This document shows positions 35,090 through 44,597 of a DNA stretch of 64,000 bases, one piece after another. Position 1 is the stretch's first letter. Each line of letters opens with the position of its first letter. Origin of the DNA: Pseudomonas sp. Irchel s3h14 (GTDB lineage: Bacteria > Pseudomonadota > Gammaproteobacteria > Pseudomonadales > Pseudomonadaceae); assembly GCF_900187425.1 (NCBI RefSeq), contig NZ_FYDJ01000001.1, forward strand, positions 186,001 through 250,000. Reading direction: 5' to 3'. The translations under genes and the position numbers were made by a program. A model generated the notes under the pieces. That model did not search any database. It saw only the letters and a program-made list of their open reading frames with translations, and was not told where the DNA came from.

Positions 35090-36760
35090 GTGAAACAGAA
35101 CTCCCTGAAAGGATGGTTCAAGAGCGGCGCCCCCGGCGTCTGGATCAGCGGTGGCGCGGTGTCCATCGCGGTCATCATGACCATTGGCTTGCTGGCAGTG
35201 ATTGCCGTGCGCGGTCTGGGCCATTTCTGGCCGGCGGACCTGGTGCACGCCAGTTACGACGTGCCGGGCCAGGCCAATCACCTCGTCATCGGCGAAGTGG
35301 TGCAGAAAGAAGAAGTGCCGCGCGAGCGCCTGAAAAGCGCTGGCCTGCCGGTGCCCGATCAGGGCCCGGAGTTCATGACCCGCGAGCTGATCAAGGTCGG
35401 CAACCGTGACTTGAACGGCACTGACTTCACGTGGATTGTCGGCGAGTGGCTGACTAACCAAACGACCCCGACTGAGCTCATGGCTATCGAGCGTCGCGAA
35501 TGGGGCAACTTCTACGGCTACCTGGTCAACGTCAAACAGGACGGCAAGGTCATCGCTGAAGGCGAAGCGGCGTGGCCTGAGTTGCAGGCGCGTGTGGAAC
35601 GCGTGAACAAGCTCGCCGCGCAGCTCAAAACCCTTGAAAAGGTCGACATCGGCGCGATCAACGCAGGTCTGGAGCGTGTGCGTCTGCACGGCCGCAAACT
35701 GGAGTTGGCAGGCCAGCTCGACGCTGCCGCACAAGCGGACATGGAATCCGAGCGCGCTGAGCTCAATGCGCGCTATCAAGACATCGAAGCCCGTCTGAAT
35801 GACCTGCACGCCCAATTCAACCGCGACAGCCTCACGGCCCGCGATGCGAACGGCAAAGAAATCGAAATCAGCATCGGTAAAGTGGTACACGCCTACCAGC
35901 CGAACGCGATGGGCACCGTTACCAAGATCGGCTTCTACTTCAGCAAGGTGTGGGAATTCCTCAGTGATGACCCGCGTGAAGCGAACACCGAAGGCGGGAT
36001 CTTCCCGGCGATTTTCGGCACCGTGATGATGACGTTGATCATGGCGATGATCGTGACCCCGTTCGGCGTGCTGGCGGCGGTTTACCTGCGTGAATACGCC
36101 AAGCAGAACACGCTTACGCGGATTATCCGCATCGCCGTGAACAACCTGGCCGGTGTTCCAGCCATCGTTTACGGCGTGTTCGGTCTGGGCTTCTTCGTCT
36201 ACGTATTGGGCGGATCGGTTGACCGGTTGTTCTTCCCTGAAGCATTGCCGGCACCGACCTTTGGTACGCCGGGTCTGCTCTGGGCGTCCTTGACCCTGGC
36301 GCTGCTGGCGGTACCTGTGGTGATCGTGGCCACGGAAGAAGGTCTGGCGCGGATTCCTCGCACCGTGCGCGAAGGCTCGTTGGCCCTCGGCGCAACCAAG
36401 GCTGAAACCTTGTGGAAGATCGTGCTGCCGATGGCCAGCCCGGCGATGATGACCGGCATGATCCTCGCGGTGGCTCGCGCCGCCGGTGAAGTGGCGCCGC
36501 TGATGCTGGTAGGTGTGGTGAAACTGGCGCCGTCGCTGCCGCTGGACGGCAACTACCCGTACCTTCACCTGGACCAGAAGATCATGCACTTGGGCTTCCA
36601 TATTTATGACGTCGGCTTCCAGAGCCCGAACGTCGAAGCTGCGCGGCCGCTGGTGTACGCCACGGCGCTGCTGCTGGTGCTGGTGATCGCCACGCTTAAC
36701 CTGTCGGCCGTCTACATCCGTAACCACCTGCGCGAAAAATACAAAGCGCTGGATAGCTAA
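35090..36760 (+). CDS. pstA: Phosphate ABC transporter permease PstA, long form
   Basis: Second permease subunit, 556 residues. E. coli PstA is about 296. A first membrane segment (about 20-45) is followed by a soluble insert of about 250 residues with an alpha-helical, charged stretch (RVERVNKLAAQLKTLEKVDI and later LNARYQDIEARLNDLHAQFN) that may be a coiled coil. The permease core follows, with EGSLALGATKAETLWKIVLP near 435. The start is a GTG with AAAGG upstream. It is co-transcribed with pstC; a REP separates it from pstB. Confidence 0.93.
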   Translation: MKQNSLKGWFKSGAPGVWISGGAVSIAVIMTIGLLAVIAVRGLGHFWPADLVHASYDVPGQANHLVIGEVVQKEEVPRERLKSAGLPVPDQGPEFMTRELIKVGNRDLNGTDFTWIVGEWLTNQTTPTELMAIERREWGNFYGYLVNVKQDGKVIAEGEAAWPELQARVERVNKLAAQLKTLEKVDIGAINAGLERVRLHGRKLELAGQLDAAAQADMESERAELNARYQDIEARLNDLHAQFNRDSLTARDANGKEIEISIGKVVHAYQPNAMGTVTKIGFYFSKVWEFLSDDPREANTEGGIFPAIFGTVMMTLIMAMIVTPFGVLAAVYLREYAKQNTLTRIIRIAVNNLAGVPAIVYGVFGLGFFVYVLGGSVDRLFFPEALPAPTFGTPGLLWASLTLALLAVPVVIVATEEGLARIPRTVREGSLALGATKAETLWKIVLPMASPAMMTGMILAVARAAGEVAPLMLVGVVKLAPSLPLDGNYPYLHLDQKIMHLGFHIYDVGFQSPNVEAARPLVYATALLLVLVIATLNLSAVYIRNHLREKYKALDS

Positions 36761-36772
36761 TACCGCCGCTCC

Positions 36773-36841
36773 CTGTAGGAGCACAGCTTGCTGGCGATGG
36801 CGATCTTGAAGACGCCATCGCGGGCAAGCCTTGCTCCTACA
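36773..36841. repeat. Inverted repeat of the TGTAGGAGCA class after pstA
   Basis: CTGTAGGAGCACAGCTTGCTGGCGATGGCG faces CGCCATCGCGGGCAAGCCTTGCTCCTACA (shortened here: TGTAGGAGCAC and GCTCCTAC). It lies between pstA and pstB. Confidence 0.8.
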
Positions 36842-36917
36842 AGACGGCAACACCGCTGGCCCATTTTGTGAGGCCAGCGGCCAACCGAACCGAATTTGTT
36901 AGCACAGGGAGCCTCCC

Positions 36918-37751
36918 ATGCAGCACGAAGCACATACCCACGGCATCAACATGTCGGCGCTGGGTCGCGACAAACAGAGCCTGAGTCTCGAGCAGGAAAC
37001 CGTGGCCATTGAAGTGCCGGGCCTGAGCCTGTTCTACGGTGACAAACAAGCGCTGTACGACGTCAGCATGAACATCCCGAAACAGCGCGTGACCGCCTTC
37101 ATCGGCCCATCCGGCTGCGGCAAGTCCACGCTGCTGCGCACCTTCAACCGCATGAACGACCTGGTGGATGGCTGCCGTGTCGAAGGCGAGATCAACCTTT
37201 ACGGCAACAACATTTACCGTAAGGGTGAAGATGTCGCCGAGCTGCGTCGTCGCGTCGGCATGGTGTTCCAGAAGCCGAACCCGTTCCCGAAAACCATCTA
37301 CGAGAACGTGGTTTACGGCCTGCGCATCCAGGGCATCAACAAAAAACGCGTACTCGACGAAGCCGTCGAGTGGGCGTTGAAAGGCGCGGCGCTGTGGGAC
37401 GAAGTCAAAGACCGTCTGCACGAGTCGGCACTTGGGCTGTCCGGTGGTCAGCAACAACGTCTGGTGATCGCTCGCACCATCGCCGTGGAGCCGGAAGTGC
37501 TGCTGCTCGACGAACCGTGCTCGGCACTCGACCCGATCTCCACGCTGAAAGTCGAAGAGCTGATCTACGAACTGAAATCGAAGTTCACCATCGTCATCGT
37601 GACCCACAACATGCAACAGGCCGCGCGGGTTTCCGACTACACGGCGTTCATGTACATGGGCAAACTGGTGGAATTCGGCGACACCGATACCCTGTTCACC
37701 AATCCGGCGAAGAAGCAGACCGAAGACTACATCACTGGTCGCTACGGCTAG
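36918..37751 (+). CDS. pstB: Phosphate ABC transporter ATPase PstB
   Basis: ATP-binding subunit, 277 residues. Walker A is GPSGCGKST, the signature is [14 protein letters not shown], and Walker B is [29 protein letters not shown] after the Q-loop is specific to PstB. The N-terminal 30 residues are a His-rich extension. The ribosome site is GGGAGCC. phoU follows 71 bases later. Confidence 0.97.
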   Translation: MQHEAHTHGINMSALGRDKQSLSLEQETVAIEVPGLSLFYGDKQALYDVSMNIPKQRVTAFIGPSGCGKSTLLRTFNRMNDLVDGCRVEGEINLYGNNIYRKGEDVAELRRRVGMVFQKPNPFPKTIYENVVYGLRIQGINKKRVLDEAVEWALKGAALWDEVKDRLHESALGLSGGQQQRLVIARTIAVEPEVLLLDEPCSALDPISTLKVEELIYELKSKFTIVIVTHNMQQAARVSDYTAFMYMGKLVEFGDTDTLFTNPAKKQTEDYITGRYG

Positions 37752-37822
37752 GAAGCTGTTGTTGCTCACTGAACTGACGCTGCGGTCCACCGCACCTTAC
37801 CGGACGCTCCAAGGACGCCAAC

Positions 37823-38584
37823 ATGATTAGTAAAGAAGGCCTTACCCATCACATCTCCGCGCAGTTCAACGCTGAGCTCGAGGAAGTGCGCAGCCACCTC
37901 CTGGCCATGGGCGGGCTGGTGGAAAAGCAGGTCAACGACGCGGTGACCGCGCTGATTGAGGCCGACTCCGGCCTGGCCCAGCAGGTTCGCGAGATCGACG
38001 ACCAGATCAACCAGATGGAACGCAACATCGACGAAGAATGCCTGCGCATTCTGGCTCGCCGTCAGCCGGCAGCATCGGACTTGCGTTTGATCATTAGCAT
38101 CTCCAAGTCGGTGATCGACCTGGAGCGCATCGGTGACGAAGCGACCAAGATCGCCCGTCGCGCCATCCAGTTGTGTGAAGAAGGCGAAGCCCCGCGGGGT
38201 TACGTCGAGGTTCGCCACATCGGCGACCAGGTCCGCAACATGGTTCGCGATGCACTGGACGCCTTTGCCCGCTTCGACGCCGACCTGGCGTTGTCGGTGG
38301 CCCAGTACGACAAGATCATCGACCGCGAATACAAAACCGCGTTGCGTGAGCTCGCCACCTACATGATGGAAGACCCGCGCTCTATCTCGCGGGTCTTGAG
38401 CATCATTTGGGTGCTGCGTTCGCTGGAACGGATCGGCGACCACGCACGCAATATCTCGGAGCTGGTGATTTACCTGGTGCGCGGCACCGACGTGCGGCAT
38501 CTGGGCCTCAAGCGCATGAAAGAAGAAGTTGAAGGCACAAGTGGCGAAACCGCTAATGTTCCGGGCAAAGCTGACGATAAGTAA
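37823..38584 (+). CDS. phoU: Phosphate signalling protein PhoU
   Basis: Links the Pst transporter to PhoR and keeps the regulon off when phosphate is plentiful. It is 253 residues with two PhoU helix bundles. Metal-binding motifs are EATKIARRAIQL (here DEATKIARRAIQ) and DHARNISELVIYL. The ribosome site is AAGGACG. It ends the pst block and is followed by a strong terminator. Confidence 0.96.
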   Translation: MISKEGLTHHISAQFNAELEEVRSHLLAMGGLVEKQVNDAVTALIEADSGLAQQVREIDDQINQMERNIDEECLRILARRQPAASDLRLIISISKSVIDLERIGDEATKIARRAIQLCEEGEAPRGYVEVRHIGDQVRNMVRDALDAFARFDADLALSVAQYDKIIDREYKTALRELATYMMEDPRSISRVLSIIWVLRSLERIGDHARNISELVIYLVRGTDVRHLGLKRMKEEVEGTSGETANVPGKADDK

Positions 38585-38600
38585 GATTGCCTGAGAAAAG

Positions 38601-38627
38601 CGCCCGGCCTTTTGGCCGGGCGTTTTT
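38601..38627 (+). terminator. Rho-independent terminator after phoU
   Basis: CGCCCGGCC (38601-38609) and GGCCGGGCG (38614-38622) pair perfectly over a TTTT loop. Five T follow. It closes the pst-phoU transcript. Confidence 0.93.
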
Positions 38628-38751
38628 GTTTGTGGTTGATGAATTCGAAAGCAGCACCCGCGAACGAAAAGTCCCGGCGTGACTGAAGGTTTTTGGCAAT
38701 GTGCCATCAGCAAAGCGGTATGCTTGCCGGGATTTTTTAAAGGGGTGATGG

Positions 38752-39705
38752 ATGAGTAAGGTCAGTGTGTTGGTCGTGGACGACGCGTCGTTCATTCGTG
38801 ACCTGGTGAAGAAGTGCTTGCGCAACTACTTCCCGGGTATCCGGATCGAAGACGCGGTCAACGGCAAAAAGGCTCAGGCCTTGCTGGCACGGGAAGCGTT
38901 CGACCTGGTCCTGTGCGACTGGGAAATGCCGGAAATGTCCGGTCTGGAGCTGCTGACCTGGTGCCGCGAGCAGGACAACCTCAAGACCATGCCGTTCGTG
39001 ATGGTGACCAGCCGTGGCGATAAAGAGAACGTCGTCCAGGCGATCCAGGCCGGGGTTTCCGGCTACGTCAGCAAGCCGTTCACCAACGAGCAACTGCTGA
39101 CCAAGGTCAAGCAGGCCCTGAACAAGGTCGGCAAGCTCGATACCTTGATGAACAGCGCGCCGACCAAAATGAACTCGGCGTTCGGCAACGATTCCCTGAG
39201 CGCATTGACCGGTGGCAAGGCTGCCGTGGTCGCGCCCGCAGCAGCGCCGGTCAACCCGTTCGCCAAACCTGTCGCCGCCGCGCCAGCCCCGGCGGCTGCT
39301 GCTGCGTCTCGCGGTCTGCTCAACAGCCCGCCGATCAAGCCTCCAGCGTCCTCCGCGGCGCCAACGGGCGGTCGTGGTCAGGGCCAACTGCGCCTGCCGA
39401 ACGGCATTCAGCAATGTGTGATCAAGGCCTTGAGTCTCAAGGAAGCCTTGCTGGTGGTGAAACGTACCGACACCCTGCCGCAAGTGCTCGACAGCGCCGT
39501 GCTGGACCTGGAGCAGGGCGATAACGCCGAAACCGCCCGTCTGAACGGCTACCTGCACGCCATCGTCGCCCACGAGCCAAAACCCGACAGCGACTGGTTG
39601 CAACTGACCTTCCGCTTCGTCGACCAGGATGCGCAGAAGCTCGATTACATCTCCCGTTTGATAGCACGTGGTACGGCGCAGAAGCATTTCATACCCGGCG
39701 CTTAA
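38752..39705 (+). CDS. Response regulator with a C-terminal PilZ-like domain
   Basis: A 317-residue protein. Residues 1-125 are a CheY-like receiver with phospho-acceptor Asp56 (LVLCDWEMPEMSG) and the Lys of GYVSKPFTNEQ. An Ala/Pro linker (about 155-205) follows. The last 95 residues (IQQCVIKALSLKEALLVVKR to the end) look like a small beta-barrel, possibly PilZ-type or related, but I cannot confirm it. P. aeruginosa has the same gene after phoU (PA5364, from memory). No histidine kinase is adjacent except phoR, 3.6 kb away. Confidence 0.82.
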   Translation: MSKVSVLVVDDASFIRDLVKKCLRNYFPGIRIEDAVNGKKAQALLAREAFDLVLCDWEMPEMSGLELLTWCREQDNLKTMPFVMVTSRGDKENVVQAIQAGVSGYVSKPFTNEQLLTKVKQALNKVGKLDTLMNSAPTKMNSAFGNDSLSALTGGKAAVVAPAAAPVNPFAKPVAAAPAPAAAAASRGLLNSPPIKPPASSAAPTGGRGQGQLRLPNGIQQCVIKALSLKEALLVVKRTDTLPQVLDSAVLDLEQGDNAETARLNGYLHAIVAHEPKPDSDWLQLTFRFVDQDAQKLDYISRLIARGTAQKHFIPGA

Positions 39706-39724
39706 TCTGTACCGCTGATCGGCT

Positions 39725-39834
39725 GATCGTTCCCACGCTCTGCGTGGGAATGCCTCTCGGGACGCTCTGCGTCCCTGCGGCTGTGACGCGGAGCGTCACT
39801 GGCTGCATTCCCACGCAGAGCGTGGGAACGATCA
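39725..39834. repeat. Four-hairpin dispersed repeat, copy B
   Basis: Second copy of the unit at 16869-16973, in the same orientation. GTTCCCACGCTCTGCGTGGGAA, GGGACGCTCTGCGTCCC, GTGACGCGGAGCGTCAC and the inverse of the first block follow each other. Copy B has five extra bases (TGCGGC region) between the second and third hairpins. Confidence 0.8.
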
Positions 39835-39913
39835 TTTGAAACATCTGCCGACTACCTGGGTCCATTGCAGCTGCTAGGCTCTTTCCCAGGCCTTACTCGA
39901 CAGAATTTTGCCC

Positions 39914-40810
39914 ATGCTCGCGCGCCTGCTGTTTCTCTGCGGTCTTTTCATGGCATCCGCCTCGGCGATGGCCATGACGATCTACAAGTCCACCGACGCC
40001 AGTGGCGTGGTCTCCTACAGCGACCGCCCCACGACGGGCTCCAAGGTGTTCGTTTTTCGTGATCGCATGGTCGAGAATCTAGAGCGCCAGGTGTACCTCA
40101 TCATCACGAAGAAGAAGGGCGTGGACAGCGTTTACGTGCGCAATGACTTGTATGCGCCGGTAGAAATCGAGTTGAGCTTCGGCGGGCTGAAGAACGTCAG
40201 TGGTGCGCCAAGCCGACCGATTCGCCGGGTGATGCCGGCACGCAGCAGTATTCGTCTGGCGCTGCTCACAGCCTCGCAGCCCGGAAGGCCGCTCGCGTAT
40301 GTCCCAAAATTTGAATACTCCCTGGGCGACCCCTCAGGGGCCGCTATGGCCTATCGATACCCGTTGCCCTGGCGCGGCGGACCGTTTCGGCTGAGTCAGG
40401 GCGCCAACGGTCAATACAGCCACTTTGGTCCAAAGAACCGCTACGCCATGGACATCGCCATGCCGGTAGGCACGCCGATCATCGCGGCGCGAGGCGGTGT
40501 AGTGGTGAAAACCGAGAATGCCCAGACCGGGCGCGGCACCGATCCGTCGGGTAATTTCGTGCGGGTGCTGCACGATGACGGGACGATGGGCGTGTACCTG
40601 CACCTCAAGCGAGGTTCGGTGAGCGTTCGCGAGGGGCAACGGGTGTCGGTGGGGAGTCCGCTGGCCTTGTCGGGCAATACCGGCAACAGCAGCGGGCCGC
40701 ACCTGCATTTCGTGGTGCAGCGCAATACCGGGTTGGGGCTGGTGTCGATCCCGTACCAGTTCAATCAACCGGTGGGTAGCCTGCCGAACTTTGCGCTCGG
40801 CAAACAGTGA
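39914..40810 (+). CDS. M23-family periplasmic peptidase with DUF4124 start
   Basis: A 298-residue exported protein. The signal peptide is LLFLCGLFMASASAMA. TIYKSTDASGVVSYSDRP is the DUF4124 pattern. A C-terminal LytM/M23 domain has HFGPKNRYAMDIAMPVGTP and GPHLHFVVQ. His and Asp of the zinc site are therefore present (YAMDIA, HLH). It may cut peptidoglycan or serve as an activator of an amidase. I chose the ATG at 39914 over a TTG two codons earlier. Confidence 0.88.
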   Translation: MLARLLFLCGLFMASASAMAMTIYKSTDASGVVSYSDRPTTGSKVFVFRDRMVENLERQVYLIITKKKGVDSVYVRNDLYAPVEIELSFGGLKNVSGAPSRPIRRVMPARSSIRLALLTASQPGRPLAYVPKFEYSLGDPSGAAMAYRYPLPWRGGPFRLSQGANGQYSHFGPKNRYAMDIAMPVGTPIIAARGGVVVKTENAQTGRGTDPSGNFVRVLHDDGTMGVYLHLKRGSVSVREGQRVSVGSPLALSGNTGNSSGPHLHFVVQRNTGLGLVSIPYQFNQPVGSLPNFALGKQ

Positions 40811-40830
40811 GGTGTTGCCTGTTCTGACGC

Positions 40831-40898
40831 CTTCGCGAGCAAGCCCGCTCCCACAAGGTCTGTGCAAAACCTGTGGGAGCGGGCTTGCTCGCGAAGGG
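40831..40898. repeat. Perfect inverted REP pair
   Basis: CCTTCGCGAGCAAGCCCGCTCCCACA faces its exact inverse, TGTGGGAGCGGGCTTGCTCGCGAAGG (arms given by ends CCTTCGCGAG and CTCGCGAAGG). The spacer is only about 16 bases. It separates convergent genes. Confidence 0.9.
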
Positions 40899-40923
40899 AT
40901 CGACGCGGATCCGGATCTGCGTA

Positions 40924-42264
40924 TTAATCGAGCATCAACACCTTGGCCAGAATGATCTTCGGCCCTTTCATCTTCTTGATGATGATCCGCAAGCCTTCGA
41001 CTTCCAGCACTTCTTCCTCTTCCGGCACCCGTTTCAGGGTTTCGTAGACCAGCCCGGCGAGAGTTTCGGCTTCGATGTGGTCCAGGTCGATGCCCAGCAG
41101 GCGCTCGACCTTGAACAGCGGCGTGTCGCCGCGCACCAGCAGCTTGCCCGGCTGGTACGCGAGGATCCCGCGCTCAGCCTTGCGGTGTTCGTCCTGAATG
41201 TCGCCGACCAGTACTTCCAGCACGTCTTCCATGGTCAGGTAGCCGATGATGTTGCCGTCGGCCTCTTCAACCACGGCGAAGTGCGAGCCGCCTTTGCGGA
41301 ACTGTTCCAGCAACTGCGACAGCGGCATATGGCGCGAAACGCGCTCCAGCGGCCGGGTCAGTTCGGCGAGGTTGAACGACTCGGGAATGTGGTCCAGAGC
41401 CGCCAGTTCCAGCAGCAAATCCTTGATGTGCAGCAGGCCGACGAACTCCTGACGATCGCTGTCGTACACCGGATAACGGCTGAACTTGTGGCGACGGAAC
41501 ATCGCCAGGATTTCCTTCAGCGGCGCGTTGAACTCCAGCGTCACCAGGTCTTCCCGGGAATTGGCCCAGTCGACCACTTCCAGCTCGCCCATTTCCACCG
41601 CGGAGGCCAAAACGCGCATGCCTTGGTCGCTCGGGTCCTGGCCACGGCTGGAGTGCAGGATCAGTTTCAGTTCTTCACGGCTGTAATGGTGCTCGTGATG
41701 CGGGCCGGGTTCACCCTGGCCGGCGATCCGCAAGATCTGGTTGGCGCTGGCGTTGAGCAGGTAGATGGCCGGGTACATGGCCCAGTAGAACAGGTACAGC
41801 GGCACCGCCGTCCAGAGCGACAGCAGCTCGGGTTTGCGGATGGCCCAGGATTTCGGGGCCAGTTCGCCGACCACGATGTGCAGGTACGAAATGATGAAGA
41901 ACGCCGTGAAGAACGACACGCCTTTGACCACTTCGGCGGACTCTACGCCGACAGCGCTCAGTACCGGCTCGAGAATATGGGCGAACGCCGGCTCACCGAC
42001 CCAGCCCAGGCCGAGGGAGGCGAGGGTGATACCCAATTGGCACGCCGACAGGTAGGCATCGAGCTGACTGTGAACGGTGCGCAGGATATGTCCGCGCCAG
42101 CCGTTTTTATCAGCGATGGCCTCGACCCGGGTCGAGCGCAATTTGACCATGGCAAATTCCGCCGCAACGAAAAAGCCGTTGAGCAAAACCAGGATCAGAG
42201 CAAAAAGAATCATGCCGAAATCGGCGAAGAGTGTCGCGAGGGTCAAGCCAGGGGAAGGGTCCAT
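40924..42264 (-). CDS. CNNM/CBS-domain membrane protein (CorC/TlyC-like)
   Basis: A 446-residue inner-membrane protein. The N-terminal CNNM (DUF21) domain has FALILVLLNGFFVAAEFAMV and LTRVAELAPKSWAIRKPE-type loops (seen as VVGELAPKSWAIRKPE). A CBS pair lies at about 205-345. A CorC_HlyC transporter-associated domain ends the protein. Members act in magnesium, cobalt or sodium handling, and are often annotated hemolysin-like for historic reasons. It is the last gene of a block facing the M23 gene. P. aeruginosa keeps the same gene next to phoR (PA5362, from memory). Confidence 0.9.
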   Translation of the reverse strand: MDPSPGLTLATLFADFGMILFALILVLLNGFFVAAEFAMVKLRSTRVEAIADKNGWRGHILRTVHSQLDAYLSACQLGITLASLGLGWVGEPAFAHILEPVLSAVGVESAEVVKGVSFFTAFFIISYLHIVVGELAPKSWAIRKPELLSLWTAVPLYLFYWAMYPAIYLLNASANQILRIAGQGEPGPHHEHHYSREELKLILHSSRGQDPSDQGMRVLASAVEMGELEVVDWANSREDLVTLEFNAPLKEILAMFRRHKFSRYPVYDSDRQEFVGLLHIKDLLLELAALDHIPESFNLAELTRPLERVSRHMPLSQLLEQFRKGGSHFAVVEEADGNIIGYLTMEDVLEVLVGDIQDEHRKAERGILAYQPGKLLVRGDTPLFKVERLLGIDLDHIEAETLAGLVYETLKRVPEEEEVLEVEGLRIIIKKMKGPKIILAKVLMLD

Positions 42265-42387
42265 GATGGAGTTTTGCGGGTTCCGTGTATTCGAAAGGAA
42301 AGAAAAAAGTGCGCCTGAAGGGCAGGCACAAGTCAGCCAATGTAGCGGCTGACCGTGCGATTGCCTAGTGGCGCGTGCCGGCCGGTA

Positions 42388-43710
42388 TCAGTCGGTGGCG
42401 CTGATGACCCGGGATTTGGTGACCTGAGCCGGCGCAAAATGGCAGGTAAAGGTGCTGCCGTGCCCCGGCACACTGCTGATTTCCATCCGTGCGCGGTGGC
42501 GCAGCAGCACGTGTTTGACAATGGCCAGCCCAAGCCCGGTGCCGCCGGTGTTGGAGTTGCGGCTGGAATCGACGCGGTAGAAGCGTTCGGTCAGGCGCGG
42601 CAAGTGTTTGCTGTCGATGCCGATCCCGGAATCCTGCACGCTCAGGTGTGCGCCTTGCTCATCGCCCCACCAGCGGATGCGGATATTGCCTTCGGCCGGG
42701 GTGTATTTCACCGCGTTGAACACCAGATTGGAAAACGCGCTGCGCAATTCGGCTTCGCTGCCCTTGAGCAGAATCGTCGGGTCGGCTTCCAGGGTTATTT
42801 TCTGATTGCGCTGGGCGGACAGTTGCTGAGCGTCGCTCTTGATCGATTGCAGCAAGCCGTCGATGGCCACTGGCTGGTTGTCCGACGGGTAATCGGTGGC
42901 TTCCAGTTTGGCCAGCAGCAGCAAATCGTTGAGCAACGTCTGCATGCGCCCGCCTTGCTGCTGCATCTGCTGCAAGGCACGGGACCAGCGCGGGTTCACG
43001 TCCTCGACGTTGTCGAGCAGGGTTTCCAGATAACCGCAGATCACCGTCAACGGCGTGCGCAGTTCATGGGAGACGTTGGCGATGAAGTCTTTGCGCATCT
43101 GTTCCAGTTGATGGATACGCGTCACGTCGCGCACCAGCATCAAGTGTTCGTTGTTGCCGTAGCGGGTGATGTACAGCTGAATGCGCAGACGGTCGTTGAT
43201 CGGTGACGGGATTTCCAGCGGCTCGGCGTAGCTGTCCTGCTCGAAGTATTCCTTGAAGCGCGGATGACGGACGAGGTTGGTTACCGGCTGGCCGCTGTCT
43301 TGTGGAGTCTTGAGGCCGAGCAGGGTTTCGGCGGCGCGGTTCCACCATTCAAGGTTGCCGTCGCTGTCGAGCATGATCACTGCGTCTTTCAGCGCGGCTG
43401 TGGATTCCTGGACCCGGTCGATTACCGCTTGCAGACGCCCGCGTACGCGTTGATCGCGGCGTTGCAGGTGGTAGATGCTGTCGAACACTTCGCCCCACAG
43501 GCCATAACCATCGGGCGGTGCTTCATCGGGTTTGTGCAGGCGCAGCCATTCGTGCAGTCGCAGCAGTTGCTTGAGGGTCCAGGCCAGGTAAAGGCCCAGG
43601 CCCGCGGCGAGGCTCCAGCCGTAGTAGCCGGTAATCAGGCCGATCACCAGGCAACCGGTCACCAGTAAAAGCATGTGGCGGATCAGGGTGCCATGCCAGT
43701 TTTGGTTCAC
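42388..43710 (-). CDS. phoR: Phosphate regulon sensor kinase PhoR
   Basis: Senses phosphate limitation through PstSCAB-PhoU and phosphorylates PhoB. It is 440 residues. Two hydrophobic segments lie at about 10-50, a PAS-like domain at about 100-195, and the dimerisation domain has His215 in FIANVSHELRTPLT. The ATPase region has N-box FSNLVFNAVKYT and the DSGIGI and GTGLGLAIVKH boxes. The start codon is a GTG at 43710 without a strong ribosome site. phoB is 45 bases upstream in the same operon. Confidence 0.95.
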   Translation of the reverse strand: MNQNWHGTLIRHMLLLVTGCLVIGLITGYYGWSLAAGLGLYLAWTLKQLLRLHEWLRLHKPDEAPPDGYGLWGEVFDSIYHLQRRDQRVRGRLQAVIDRVQESTAALKDAVIMLDSDGNLEWWNRAAETLLGLKTPQDSGQPVTNLVRHPRFKEYFEQDSYAEPLEIPSPINDRLRIQLYITRYGNNEHLMLVRDVTRIHQLEQMRKDFIANVSHELRTPLTVICGYLETLLDNVEDVNPRWSRALQQMQQQGGRMQTLLNDLLLLAKLEATDYPSDNQPVAIDGLLQSIKSDAQQLSAQRNQKITLEADPTILLKGSEAELRSAFSNLVFNAVKYTPAEGNIRIRWWGDEQGAHLSVQDSGIGIDSKHLPRLTERFYRVDSSRNSNTGGTGLGLAIVKHVLLRHRARMEISSVPGHGSTFTCHFAPAQVTKSRVISATD

Positions 43711-43755
43711 TTGAACGCGCGTCCTTGTCAGCTTGTCGGGCGGGAAAGGTCCGGA

Positions 43756-44445
43756 TCAGGCCTTGGTGGAGAACCGGTAGCCGGTGCCGCGCACGGTTTG
43801 TACCAGATTTTCGTAAGCATCGCCGAGGGCTTTGCGCAGGCGGCGGATGTGCACGTCGACGGTGCGCTCTTCGACATACACATTGCCGCCCCAGACCTGA
43901 TCCAGCAACTGGCCGCGGGTGTAGGCACGTTCCTGGTGGGTCATGAAGAATTGCAGCAAACGGTATTCGGTCGGGCCCATCTCGGCGGGTTTACCGTCGA
44001 TGGTCACGCGGTGGCTGATCGGGTCCAGCAGCAGGCCGCCGACTTCGATCGGTGTCTCGCCATCGGTAGGACCGGCACGGCGCAGCACGGCTTTCAGGCG
44101 CGCAACCAGCTCACGAGGGGAAAAAGGCTTGGTGATGTAGTCATCGGCGCCGACTTCCAGGCCCTGGATCTTGTTGTCCTCTTCACCCTTGGCGGTGAGC
44201 ATGATAATCGGGATGTCCCCGGTCAGCTCATCGCGCTTGAGGCGTCGGGCCAGTTCGATGCCGGACGTGCCGGGCAGCATCCAGTCGAGCAGGATCAGGT
44301 CCGGCTTGCGGTCGACAATGATGGCGTGGGCCTGCTGCGAGTTCTCAGCCTCCATGCAGTCATAGCCGGCCATTTCCAACGCAACGGCGATCATTTCGCG
44401 AATGGGCGCTTCGTCGTCGACGATCAGAATGCTCCTGCCAACCAT
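43756..44445 (-). CDS. phoB: Phosphate response regulator PhoB
   Basis: OmpR-type regulator that binds the Pho boxes. It is 229 residues. The receiver has phospho-acceptor Asp54 ([10 protein letters not shown]), then TAKGEED. A winged helix with the loop [23 protein letters not shown] is at the C-terminus. The ribosome site is AGAGGATTAAGG. Its own Pho box lies about 55 bases upstream, which gives the usual positive autoregulation. phoR follows in the same direction. Confidence 0.96.
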   Translation of the reverse strand: MVGRSILIVDDEAPIREMIAVALEMAGYDCMEAENSQQAHAIIVDRKPDLILLDWMLPGTSGIELARRLKRDELTGDIPIIMLTAKGEEDNKIQGLEVGADDYITKPFSPRELVARLKAVLRRAGPTDGETPIEVGGLLLDPISHRVTIDGKPAEMGPTEYRLLQFFMTHQERAYTRGQLLDQVWGGNVYVEERTVDVHIRRLRKALGDAYENLVQTVRGTGYRFSTKA

Positions 44446-44498
44446 GCCTTAATCCTCTTGTCATTTAACTGTCTTGCGCCGCATTAGATAACGGAATT

Positions 44499-44516
44499 AT
44501 TGCAGTCGTGTGACAG
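44499..44516 (-). promoter_or_regulatory. Pho box upstream of phoB
   Basis: On the minus strand: CTGTCAC-ACGA-CTGCAAT. This is two PhoB half-sites with the correct 11-base period. It is weaker than those before pstS and pstC. Confidence 0.75.
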
Positions 44517-44597
44517 TATTTTAGTCGCCCGGCGATTGTCATGATCCTGAACTAAGCTCTAAGTCCGAATCCTGACAACCACAAAAGGAAGGTTTCC

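Noticed and set aside
33653-36853. Open frame of 1066 codons on the minus strand across pstC and pstA
   Set aside because: It lies antisense to two clear permease genes, is full of His, Gln and Arg, has no family look and no ribosome site. It is a codon-bias shadow of high-GC genes.
40924-42264. Hemolysin
   Set aside because: CNNM/CBS proteins are often called hemolysin-like for historic reasons. The domains point to ion handling.
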